This document shows positions 10,923 to 22,900 of a DNA stretch of 64,000 nt, piece after piece. Numbering within the stretch: the first letter of the stretch is position 1; each line of letters opens with the position of its first letter. The position numbers and the translations under genes were made by a program. The stretch covers positions 1,301,001 through 1,365,000 of the forward strand of contig OZ004584.1 of the NCBI GenBank assembly GCA_963924555.1. The letters are read 5' to 3'. The notes under the pieces are model-generated. The model searched no databases. It was not told the origin of the DNA and was given only the letters and a program-made list of their open reading frames with translations. This DNA is from Crambe crambe. Taxonomy: Eukaryota; Porifera; Demospongiae; Poecilosclerida; Crambeidae.

Positions 10923-13900
10923 CAATTCTTATTACTAGGGCAATGTGCAACATTAATTTTGACAGCGAGCGAGCAAGCAAGTTAGTGCTACAACTCTATA
11001 GAAGATTTTGCTATTGAGTTTATATGTAACAGAGTACTTCAATAAGCCTAGAGCCTCTGCAACAACTACTATAGCAATGTGCAGCATTTGACAGTGAGCA
11101 AGTGAGCAGCTGATAGGCTCCAGTGCTTGATATTGGTTCCAGGGAAGCTCCATACATAGAAAGCTGTAAATACTTACCACAAGCACTTAGATAAGCCAAG
11201 CGCCTACAATCCACAATCCACTTAGATAAACCTAGTGCCTCTAGCCTGTAGAAAACAATCTAGCTTGATTACAATTGGAGCATGTGCATTATGCACATGC
11301 ACAGCGCTACTAATTCAGGACACATATGCCTGGGGCATTTTGGTGAGTCATGACCTGAGAGTCAGCTCCCTCACTTGCTGTAATTAACTTTGTTGCAGCA
11401 TTATGTACATGTAGTCACCCAAAGGTCAAAGGTCAAAGGTGAATGTTGACATGAATCGCACCTGATAATTTGACCAGATAATGGGAAGAGAATTTACTGG
11501 GTATTAATTATTGTGACATTACGATCATAGAAATCCCATTTTAATTAAATCAGGCTTGATTGTAATGGTTGAACTATCTCCACACCATACACATGGCTAT
11601 GGAGGCCTGAAGTGTGCCTAAAAACCACCTTTTCCTTTTAAGTTCGTTATTAGGTAAACATCATCATCATCAACAACAACAACAACAACAATAACAAAAG
11701 CAAAAAAATCACTGACACACCTGAATGGGGAAAAACATGAATAATATTACAGCCTGAGGCCACATGGCCCTAGGTCATACGTACTTGTGACTATGTACTG
11801 TATGGCTTTGTGTCTAATTAAATTGAGCCAGACCATTTTATCAAAGAAATGTTTAGACCCAAGTATGCATACAATAGACAGATGATTGACGGGAGGTAAG
11901 TGGAACCCCTACAATTTGTAGCCATTGCAGTGACCCTGGAGTAGACAGTTTGCAATAGTCTCAATGATGTGTGCATACAACATATGGATGATTAGTGGAA
12001 GTACCTATGTAAGTTGCAAGATCATATGATATGAAATTTGATCCCATTGTCCCCTTTAATTTTCTGGTCAAGTGAAGAATTTGAGCAGTGACCCTGGAGT
12101 AGACTGTTTGCATAATGTATGCACAGAAGATTGGTGGAAGGGACTCATATTGGAGGTGTCCTGATTAGAGAGGTGTCCTGATTAGAGAAGTGTCCTGATT
12201 AGAGAGGTGTCCTGATTAGAGAAGTGTCCTGATTAGAGAGGTGTCCTGATTAGAGAAGTGTCCTGATTAGAGAGGTGTCCTGATTAGAGAAGTGTCCTGA
12301 TTAGAGAGGTGTCCTGATTAGAGAAGTGTCCTGATTAGAGAGGTGTCCTGATTAAAGAAGTACCTTGATTAGAGAAGTGACCTGATTAGAGAGGTGTCCT
12401 GATTAGAGAGGTGTTCTGTCAATTAGAGAGGTGTCCTGAAATGGGACGTCTTAATTTTGAGTGAGTTGATTTCATTCCACCACTTGTTATATTGCTAAGA
12501 ATCTCCATGGTGATATCGGCTATAATAATACAGCACTTGACTATAGTTATGACATTAGTAAATGCTGTGAGGTAGCCCCATTTCATTATACTTAGTGACG
12601 TCAATGAACCAATATGAAAGTTTTTATAGCAGAACCCTTAGTAACCGTGGCTAGAAACAGTTATCTTTAATCAGTTCTGTTGAGTTTGGACATTTCTACA
12701 TCGTGTGTACCTATTAAAGACCCTGCAGAGCTCAGAATAGCATCCATACAATCATAGTAATGGCAAGTGTGGGGCATGCATGTGTAGCCATTCACTATTA
12801 AGGCATGTTCCAACAGTATCTATCCACCTTTCATCACCACTAGGGACTGGCACATTCTGCCAGCATAGTTTTGGGAATAATAGGTCTATCAAAGCAGGAA
12901 GCATAATGCTGGCATAATAGGCTATCAAAAGTGAACTTCATGATTGATCTTGAATGTATTTATCATGTGTGCCTACACTAGCTAATCCAGCTTGACCAAA
13001 CTTTTCTGCTCGTAGATATTTATTATACATATGATATCAGGTATGAGCATAATAATAGGTCAGTAAAAAAAAAGAATAATGACTTAATACAGCTGGAATT
13101 AAAGAATAGAATAATAGGGAAGCAAAAAAGCATAATGTTCCACTCCCTAATCACCACCTACATATGTACATATTCCACCCCCAAAATAGACCACCTCCCT
13201 AAGGCCTTCTGTAGGTGGTCACACACTAAACAGGTTTCATTATTTTTATCATCCACACATTCGTGCATGATATTAAGTGATTTATTAATTTTTGTTTACG
13301 TGTTGTTGTGTGGTTTATTTGTTGATGTTTTGCACTATTAAGGATTGTTTGGTCATGCCCTGGAGGTGTGTGAATTATGTACAACTGCATGCAGATTAAC
13401 AGTCAAAACTAATTAGCTGAGACAGACAGGCGAGACAGACGGACAAACTGGATCATATCAATGTATTCTCTTAGACAACATTAGAGATAAAGCACATTAG
13501 TAGCATCGTTTAATCTACATTGAAACCTGATACAAGGTAAGTAAGTCGGTCATAAAGTCGTGATAATAATTAATCATGCCATTTTGTAAGTCTTCATCAA
13601 GTATTTACTGGAGTTGGCTTCTTTGCTATAATCACATATTGTATGTAACTTAAGGCCAAACGAAAAGATTCCTTGTTTCTCATCACTTTCCTTGCCACCC
13701 AATACGATTCTTTCGTCTCTTATTGCTTTCCTCACCACCCAAGAAGATTCCTTCTTTCTTATCACTTTTCTTCTCATCACTCAAAAAGATTCCCCACTTC
13801 CTTCACCACCTTAGAACCTCCTTCCTTTATAGCCATTGTTGGAAAACTTGGAGCTAGATAGTATTACTTGAAGCTCAATTCTGTTTAGTCATAATGACAT

Positions 13901-16900
13901 GATATGAATGGGGGGATTACGTACTTGGAGCTGGACATGTACTGCTGGCTAACTAGCTAACTAAATACTTGGGGGCACTGAAGGGGTAGTTTATTCAGGG
14001 GGGGGGGGGGGCATGTGCCCCTGGTGCCCCCTGGTTCCTCTGCCTATGAATGACCTCCCTCCCTCCCTCACTGAAATTGGGAAAGTGTCTGGTGATAAAA
14101 AAAGGGATTAACTTTGCCTGGCCTAAGAATTGTATGTATGTATGTATTATGACTTTAATCTTTGCTTCGTATGGCTAGGGCTAGGGCTAGGGGTAGGACT
14201 TTAATTTTTGCTACGTATGAAGCATACAATCTCTGTGTGGATAGCAGGTTGCTCTGCCATGTTCCAACAGATAAGCACCTATTTCATGATCTCCTTCGCC
14301 CTAATCCAGCACCTGCATACATACGTAGCTATATATTTCGACCTCCTTTGAAGTCCACCTATTCCTGGTGCTTTTAAAAGCGGCATGCATGCAGGTTTCA
14401 CTACTTGCAAATACAATAGATGTTTTAGCACTTAGGTGAGTCTATTTTGAAGGTGCAAGGATGTGGTCATATGATGAATCAAGTGGCATGACTTTATAGT
14501 TCCAGCCACAATGCCACATCTTGAAGGCCAGCGATGTCTATTGGAGTCACACAATTCATATCGTCATACACATATTTTGTGAGATAGAACTTAACTCCTG
14601 GACTACCATCTATTTCCTGTAGGTTTCTCTGTGATTTAGAAACCCACAGAGCTTGTTATTAAATCCCGAGCTCGAATGCAGCAATCATTTTTTTAAAGCT
14701 CCATGCTTGGAAATTTCTATGTAGCTAATTCTTACATCAATGTTTTATCACTGAAGGTCAGTCACTGTGAAGCTTACAGTTACTGGAATTATGCATGAGA
14801 AAGGTCAACCAAAGTTCAACCAAAGGTCATAAGAAAGGTCAAGCAATGATTACTGGAAGTGTTTGATCACATGACTGATGAGTGTTGTACATTCAGTAGC
14901 AGTAGCTACCACTTTGACCTTAAAAATGATGTGTGGCACCGGTAGACATCTCAAGTCATAGGAGCTTTAGGGATGTTGAAATGTCATAGCTCATGCAGTT
15001 GTTATCATTGTTCTTGTGTAATTGCACAGGTTTAAGTGCCATTTCTGCCCAAGTGTGTACGTAATAAAATGCATTTGCCTAGTGTAAGCAATTGTTAATG
15101 GACCTCCTAGGAAATGTGTTAAGTAGTGTATAGTTTTAAAGTACGTATGATTATAGAAATGTAAGAATTATTGGAACTTAGAAAGGTTTGCCTAAAATGT
15201 TTATCGACTGTTAGCTAAATGTACTTTTATGCAAACTAAGTCCGCAAAAAAATAAATAAAAAAATGCTGAAATCGATGCATTATTATGCAGTGAAAGGTT
15301 CAAATCCTTTACATCTGATTGAAATCACTTAATGCACATGTGAAAGCACCTCAATTTATTTCACGAGTATACTACTGAATATGTTAGCTAGTAGCCCGAA
15401 AGTTGATGTATAGTAAAATGTTTACAATAATTTATTTTCATGGTTAAGGCTTATGTACTTGTAATTAGCTTTTGCATTTTAGCTTTTTCACAGTGGAAGG
15501 TAACAGTTATTATGAATATAACTTAACAACAAAAATTCTACATGACAGAAGTTTCATCAAAGCGTACTTGGAGCTGTCACATGTCTGTCGTAGTCATTGT
15601 GGAGTCACTGTGGAACCATTAGCAATTATTACTAAACATTACAGCCACCCACAATAAATGGCCTTCCTACATTTATGTGCAGTATCAGTCAGCTGACATT
15701 GAACTACAAGCCACTTTAAAGCTCCTCAAAGCCCTACAAGGAAATCATTAGCCCTACCCAGGGTAAATAGGTGGGAAATTGGTGGGAAAATTGATACTCT
15801 TGCAACTTATCCCAATTCTGCATACGCATGTTAGTATCGTGCAAGTTTATATGCATGCATGTGCTGATCTGCTTGGGGCATGGAATTGAAAGTACCTGTG
15901 GCACATCTAAGAAGAAAGGGAATTATTTCTGGCACCCTCTCATAGACAGATTTTCCTTTGATATCCGTAATGATACAGGGAATGGAACAGGAAGTCTGCC
16001 AAATTTCCAGCCAGGACAGGAAATAGAATAGGAAGTGAGTATATCCTGCTGAATTTCCAGCCAGTACAAGTTTGCTGATGTAATTAAGTACTCTATCTTC
16101 CTCCAAATCTTCTAGCTAAAGGACAAAACTTAAAAAAAGTCTCCCTGTTGGTAATTTGACCAAGAAAAGGTGTAATTTGATAGCCTTGTAAATCTTCTGA
16201 TTCCTCCTTGTTGACAGCCTCTGTTGGACCACTCCCATGGCAACATACATGTTATAGTTTCTTTCCTACAATTAAGGCTTGAAGTATCAAAAGATGGTCT
16301 TAGAGATAAGCTGTGGTAGCAACAGGGGGTACCATGTCTTTGGAAGCCATTAATTTTAATAGGTGCTTCGCTCATCGAATGTTCTGTTAAAAATAATTTG
16401 TGTCATAAATATTCATGTTAAATTAATTTCTTACACCAATACAGCTAGCTTATGATAAGCTCTAATTTTTGTTGTAAATAATTTTCTTACAGATAGAAGT
16501 GTATGAAAATATTTTAACAACAAAATTACCAAAGTATGGTATTGAAAAAAAAAACAAAAAAAACCAGCAACATAAAAAACAAAACAAAAAAAACAACAAA
16601 AAAAACAACAACAACAACCACAAGCCTGCCTTTGCTACATTTGTCCTTGAAATGCAAATGGTCAGAAAATCAATTAGTATAACACAGTTTAGTGAGGATC
16701 GATCATATTCCTTACATTGTACTGACTACATCCGTTTTTTAAATTTTTATAAGCTTGATAAGCTGTGGTATCACCAGTAGCAACAGGGTGTGATAAAAAT
16801 TGTTTAACAATAAACACCCTTCGTACAAGGTATTCTTTCTTTTGATGTATATACGTAATAGTTATTTTTCCTTGAATTGCAAGGAATTATACAATCTTAT

Positions 16901-19900
16901 ATAATTCATCTCGTATCTTGTCTGCTGGTCAGTACCACAACTGACCTCAAGAATTTCATTGCCGAGTGAGGAGGTATTTACTGAATGAAATTGTGGACAC
17001 TTTATACATACATATACATACATGGGTCGTCCCATTGAATGGAATATCTAAATGTGGGCATTAAAGACTGGTTACTTGTCTAACATATTTTTAAACTTAC
17101 ATTTCTAGCAGAAACTTATGACATGTCATGGTGACCTTGTATTGCCAATGCTTATGACTTGTCCTGAAGCTGTATTGTGACCTGGTATTGCAATTTGTCC
17201 TGGAGATGCATGATGACCTGGTATTGTGACTTATCCAGAAGCTGTATGTTTGCAACTTGTCATCTGAAGATGCATGGTGACCTGGTATTAAGACTTGTCC
17301 TGAAGACCTGGTGTTCAAGTGTGCGACCTGTAGGTTGAGTTCAATCAGCGGATGGATACATGCTGAGATAATGGGCGGAGTCATGAGAGAGATCACATGA
17401 CTGTCAACCAATCATCTTTAGCATTGTGTGCTCATCTGCCGACCAAACCCAATCTACAGTCCAACACACTACCAGTCTCTCTTTCCATCAATAGTCCAGA
17501 CCCTCCTTAGTTATTTTTGAAAGTGCTGGCTAACAGATGCGGGAATCTGCTAAGTCAATAATGACCCAGCAGTCATAATGTTGATAATGAATGATAAGAT
17601 AAAGAACTGGTGATGTTATTGTTTCCATACGTATGCCCCCACTTTCAAAATAGACACATGCAGCTAAGATTACAGTGCAGCAACCACATGTATAACTAAT
17701 GCAAACCTTAGGTCACACTGGTGAAAGTTTTCTTAGCTTATCTGTTGTGCTTTCATCATCTGGCTACATCTGACGATCTCTGAAGGATGTGGACTTTGTA
17801 GAGTGATCAAGTGAGAATGTTCAGCAGACAGGCTTGCATTGAATGTAGCTCTTTCAATCACCCAGCTATCAATTTTTTCAAAGACGGTGTTTAGACTCCA
17901 TCTCCTCTCTGTAGAGTGAGGATGTTCAGCAGACACCGAGTATACGTACCTCTAACTTTGTTAGAGAACACACACATAAGGAGAAGCATTTCAGCTTTAT
18001 CCCCAAGTGTGTCAAAGACACTGCATACGAATGTCTGTGTGTCTGCCGACCAAGCCCAATCTACAGCGAGGGAGATGGGAACTGATGTAGTGACTACAGC
18101 TGGTACAGTTAGTGCTCAGAGTTCCACCGCTGGAGTAAGAACAGTTACAGTCAATCTCTGCTTCATATAGTAGTAGTAACTCTGTGATTCAAGAAGAAGG
18201 CAAGATCAGTAATAGCTATATATACTTCTACACACTGGTAAAACTAGCTGTAGCTGCACCTATGCAAGCTGTTCAAGAACCACATGTTTGTAATAGTACC
18301 ACTGCCAGGATCTGTTGTATTCCAGGCATGTGTTGGGGAACAATTATACTTAACAGGGGAAGCCATCAACTCCTACGTGTAGGTATCATAGGGCTTCTTG
18401 AAAACTAGATTGGCTCACTTGGCAGTATGTACATGTATTATAGCATGACTGTATGATGTGTACATCTACATGTTCAGGTAGCAATTAAGCCAATTAGCCT
18501 GGAGGATATTGCAGAAAGGGGGATTTTTTCCCCCTCTGCCTTCGGATAGAGTATTAATACATGCTCAGCCAATGATAATAAAACTCACTGATTTGAGAAA
18601 ATGCATGAACAGCTTGCTCCCCAGCTTCTTCTTGATGCAGTGATGTGAGCTTTGTCCTTGCTGTCCCTGTAGGTTGAGCATGGTTAGCAGAGGTTGTTTT
18701 TGGAAGTGCACATTGAGACAACTGCTGCATGACAGTGGTGGTCAGTGCACTGCAAGCAAGCAAAGCATTCTTACACATATTGTGCAGTGTCCATGCATGT
18801 ACATGCAATATCCATGCATGTACGTGCAATGTACATGCATGTAGCCTTGATTTGCTGCAGTGAATGGAGTCATCCAGTGCTCAAGTGCAATTTCCAACTC
18901 TCTCTGCCGACCAAGCCCAATCTACAGTGACACACAAGAAGCTTGTACTGTGCCTATGAAAGAAACTTCTGCAGAGCTATACCACATAGAAGAGAGAGAG
19001 AGCATTTGTATGGCTTTGGGGTGTTTTCGAAGTACCAGTCAAGTTCACTGCAATAATATGTAAGTTGATTAAGTAATTGATGATATCAACCTATTAAGAA
19101 CTAGCTCACAGATCTTCTCTTGGTGAAGTCATTAAGTAACCGATAACTTTCAGAACTTTGCTTGGCTTCAGAGCAAGGTTAGAACTGCCTGAGGTTGCTT
19201 TCTTGCTTCTTGCTTGCTTGCTTGCTGGGATGATTCTGGCTTCTAGCTGAAGCATCCTGCTTTTATACTCACCCACTAAAGAGTGTTTGTGGTCAACTTC
19301 CTGCATAGCTACTGAGATGAAATCCATCAGTTTCTGTTTATCATTTGGCCTCTGCAAGTGCCCTATGTAAACTAACTTCAGCCACAAACCATAATGCAAG
19401 TTGACTTAGCCTTTACTGTAGCAAAATTGCAGTTTCTGAGTGTTTTTGATTTATTTTTCATTATGAAACTCCTGATGGCCTAATGTTATTCAATTTCTCC
19501 TTAGAGTTGCAGTTTCCTTGCTGTTGTTGACTGCTGCTTCCCATTTTAGCAGAATTTCGGTTGGGCTTGAGTTGTTTGTTTTCATAAACAAACCGCCTTT
19601 CAACCTTCAGTTTGTGTTGTCTTAAAGAAACTTTCATAATAATTTTCATTTTGGAAAGAAAATTGTCAATAACTGCTACATGTGTTGGTTTTGGGAAGCT
19701 TCTGGTGTATCTTATACTGAATCATAAACTTCAGAGTCTATATCTCTAATACATATATACTATGCAATATCGGCTGATAGAACATCAATGATTAAGAATA
19801 GTGTTTTGCTCTTGGTAATAACAATTTTTTTTTAATGAAGTTGACTTCTGAGTTATAGTAACTTAGTGAGAATCTGATTAATTCTCCTGAATATTAGCTT

Positions 19901-22900
19901 GATAACACTTTCTATAAGTTAACTGTGAATCCTATTAATCAAGTTGGGACGATAGTGGTTCTCCCCAACTCATTAGGCCTGCAATTTAGACGTATCAAAA
20001 AGGGGTGCATTCACTAGTTTCTGAGGGACTTTGCTGAACACCATCCACTACTTCTTGTTTTGTTTTTTTCTTTTAATTTTTTTGAACACTGACTCTTGTG
20101 ACTCAGTGTTGGTATGATTCAGTCACATACTGTGGGATGTATTTTTAAACTTTTATAAGGAAATGCATGCCACAGAGACACACTTGCATGAAGCATCATC
20201 ATCACAACAGTTACTCTGTATGTTAACTCTATAGTTGTTGACTTGTACAAGAGAGAGTTACGTAAAATCAGGCAAGTACACACTTATCAAGATTGACCAA
20301 AAATGGATGATAATTTGAACAATTGACCTTTGACCTCAAGGTGTAATATCTCTCTTGGTATTTGAGCAACAAAATTAATATGAAGGTAGATGTTGAAAAA
20401 AAAAAGACTTGATATTTGACTTTTTCAAAACCCTTTGAAAACCACCAATTCAGCTGGCCTAGGCCCATAGAAGCTATGATAAGAATAATTGGAAGGCGTT
20501 CAAAGAGAACTCTCTTTTGAGAGCTTATAGGGGATATGGACGATATGGAGTGGACCATCCTTAATTAAGCAAGTTAGTTACAGCAAGCAGTTAATTCTCA
20601 AGATGAAGAATTGAACACAAGATTTTAGTGAATTTAAGGGGGGAAAAGAATCGTGTATTAGTTAAAAGCACAAAATTGGAGCTCAGGAAGAGAATCATCT
20701 CAAAAATCACAAATATTGTTCATGAAACCCAGTAGAAAAAACACCAGTTGTTTCATAGACATCCTTTGTACTTTGCATGGTAGAGGTCACACTCTAATCC
20801 TGTATTGACTAATTGCTGCTGGTTTTGTGGCCAGGTATTCTTCTGGCAAAATTTCCCCAATTCGATAAAAAGAAACAAAACTTTGAATGTGAGAGGAACT
20901 CCTAAAATACAAACTGAGAAAGAAATGGCAACCCACACATGATGGAATCCTGTTATGTGCACAGTTAATGTTTCCGTGTTTTAATTCCACACTAAAAATA
21001 AATTAATGACTAACTATTCCCTGAGGATATGTAGACGTCACCTAATTATGCACATTATTACAAAAGGAGGTGAATAGACTATTTGGCTGACATTATCCAT
21101 TTTCAGTATAATTGCATCAAATTGAAGGGTTTGACCATGCTTACTCTCTCAGTATAATTGTATCAAACTAATGATTTGTGTACAAGCAAACCATTATGAA
21201 ATGGGGGACGTTGTGAAACATAGGGATTTTCCCTCAAAGACAATATTTCCCTTTACGTACATACATCATATGTACATACATCATGTTCCTTTGGAATTCT
21301 AGCAGCTGAAATGATTTTTATGCTTACATAGACATACAACTACATGGATTGTGTATAGGACGCGAAAAAACTAACCTTTCCTCATTCCTTATGGACAACC
21401 ATCCTGAAATCTACAGTGGATAGAATAGTGTGTGTCTATACACACTATAATCACATTGCAGGATATTCCCTTGACATATGCCAAGCAGACGTGGTTTTTG
21501 CTAATTGGTCCTAACTGTATTGTATGTTGAATTCTTTCCTAGTGTTAAGTCATGAATTCTATCATCAAGTGGTCACTCAAAAACTGCCTGTCATGCAATA
21601 CTTTGCAGCTTAATTGAATTATCTAAATACTTCTCAAGTATGCTTTAAACTTCTGTCCTGTGTTCTATAATGGTTATACTATCTCTACACCAAATTTCCA
21701 GATCATGACCACTAGTAGTCATGAGTTATGGTCAGCCAAAGTTTGAAAAGTGGCGAAAAGTGAATGTGATTTCTCTTTTTGTTGCTTGGATTTCTTCTCC
21801 TTTTTCTTCTTCTTGTTGGAAGGATGGACAGTAGCTTTCCTGTTTGCATAATCATGCAGGCCCTGCCTCCTTGTCACTCCCACTTTCACATCCACTCTCA
21901 CACTCATCATCAGCATCACCAATCAGTTACAGAAGCTAAGTTACAACATGAGCTGAAGGAACTAGGCAGGCTTTATACACACATACATAGGTGCTGGAGC
22001 CATGCAGGCCAAGAACTCATAGGAAGACTGATTTATCACTCTCACTAAGCAAAAACTTGACCTCCTTGAACCTTGGACTTTGATTACATCCGTGGCAAAA
22101 ACGTTTGTGCTGTGCCTAAAGGGCTGCAGAAGGCTCTTCAACATGTGTACATACATGCAGCATCATTTCAAGTATCCTGCCACAACAAAACCCCAAAGTC
22201 TCTTCCCTGAAGAGCACAGAGGAGCCTCAGTATTGTATGTATGTATGTATGTATGTATGTATGTATGTATGTATGTATGTATGTATGTATGTATGTATGT
22301 ATGTATGTATGTGTTATGTAAACACCACCAAGATGGTTGAGTGTATCTTCCCGCTTATATAAATGAAGGACTGTAATGATACAAGAAGAAACTAGCCACT
22401 TATGGACTAGGAACGTGACCTTAATAGAGAAGTGGTCTCCTTAGGGAGAGTGCTGTTGTGACATGTGAAGTGGCCATAATAGAGAGGTGGTCTCATTATA
22501 TAGGGTGGTCTGATTAGACAGCCACAGTAGATTTCACAGGTGGATGTATTGTACATATACAACATAAGAAATTGACTGAACCAATTAGGCTTTATCAGAC
22601 ATGCTTTGAGGAAATTATGTCAAACTTCTATTCTGTATTCTATAATGGTTTCACTTAATTAAGGCATGCAGTCAAGTTACTCTAGTTTTGTGATCTCTGC
22701 CACAATATTAGATATACATTATGCAGGAACTTGCCTCTTCACTTTTCAAGCTTTGTCATCTTTTTGTGGTAGACCAAAAAATGAAGTGGTCCAAGGAAGT
22801 CAAGTGGTGGCTGAACTAATGCCACTGCTGACCAGTGTGGGCTGACTCGTGACCTTGTTTACTAAGTTGCTAACCAATAAACTATGCATGACTACTGACA

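Noticed and set aside
12150-12440. Regular short repeats that could be taken for a CRISPR array
   Set aside because: Units are directly adjacent with no unique spacers, in an animal-type genome; this is a minisatellite.
14170-14200. GCTAGGGCTAGGGCTAGGGG, telomere-like
   Set aside because: Only about three imperfect units inside an intron; too short for an interstitial telomere.
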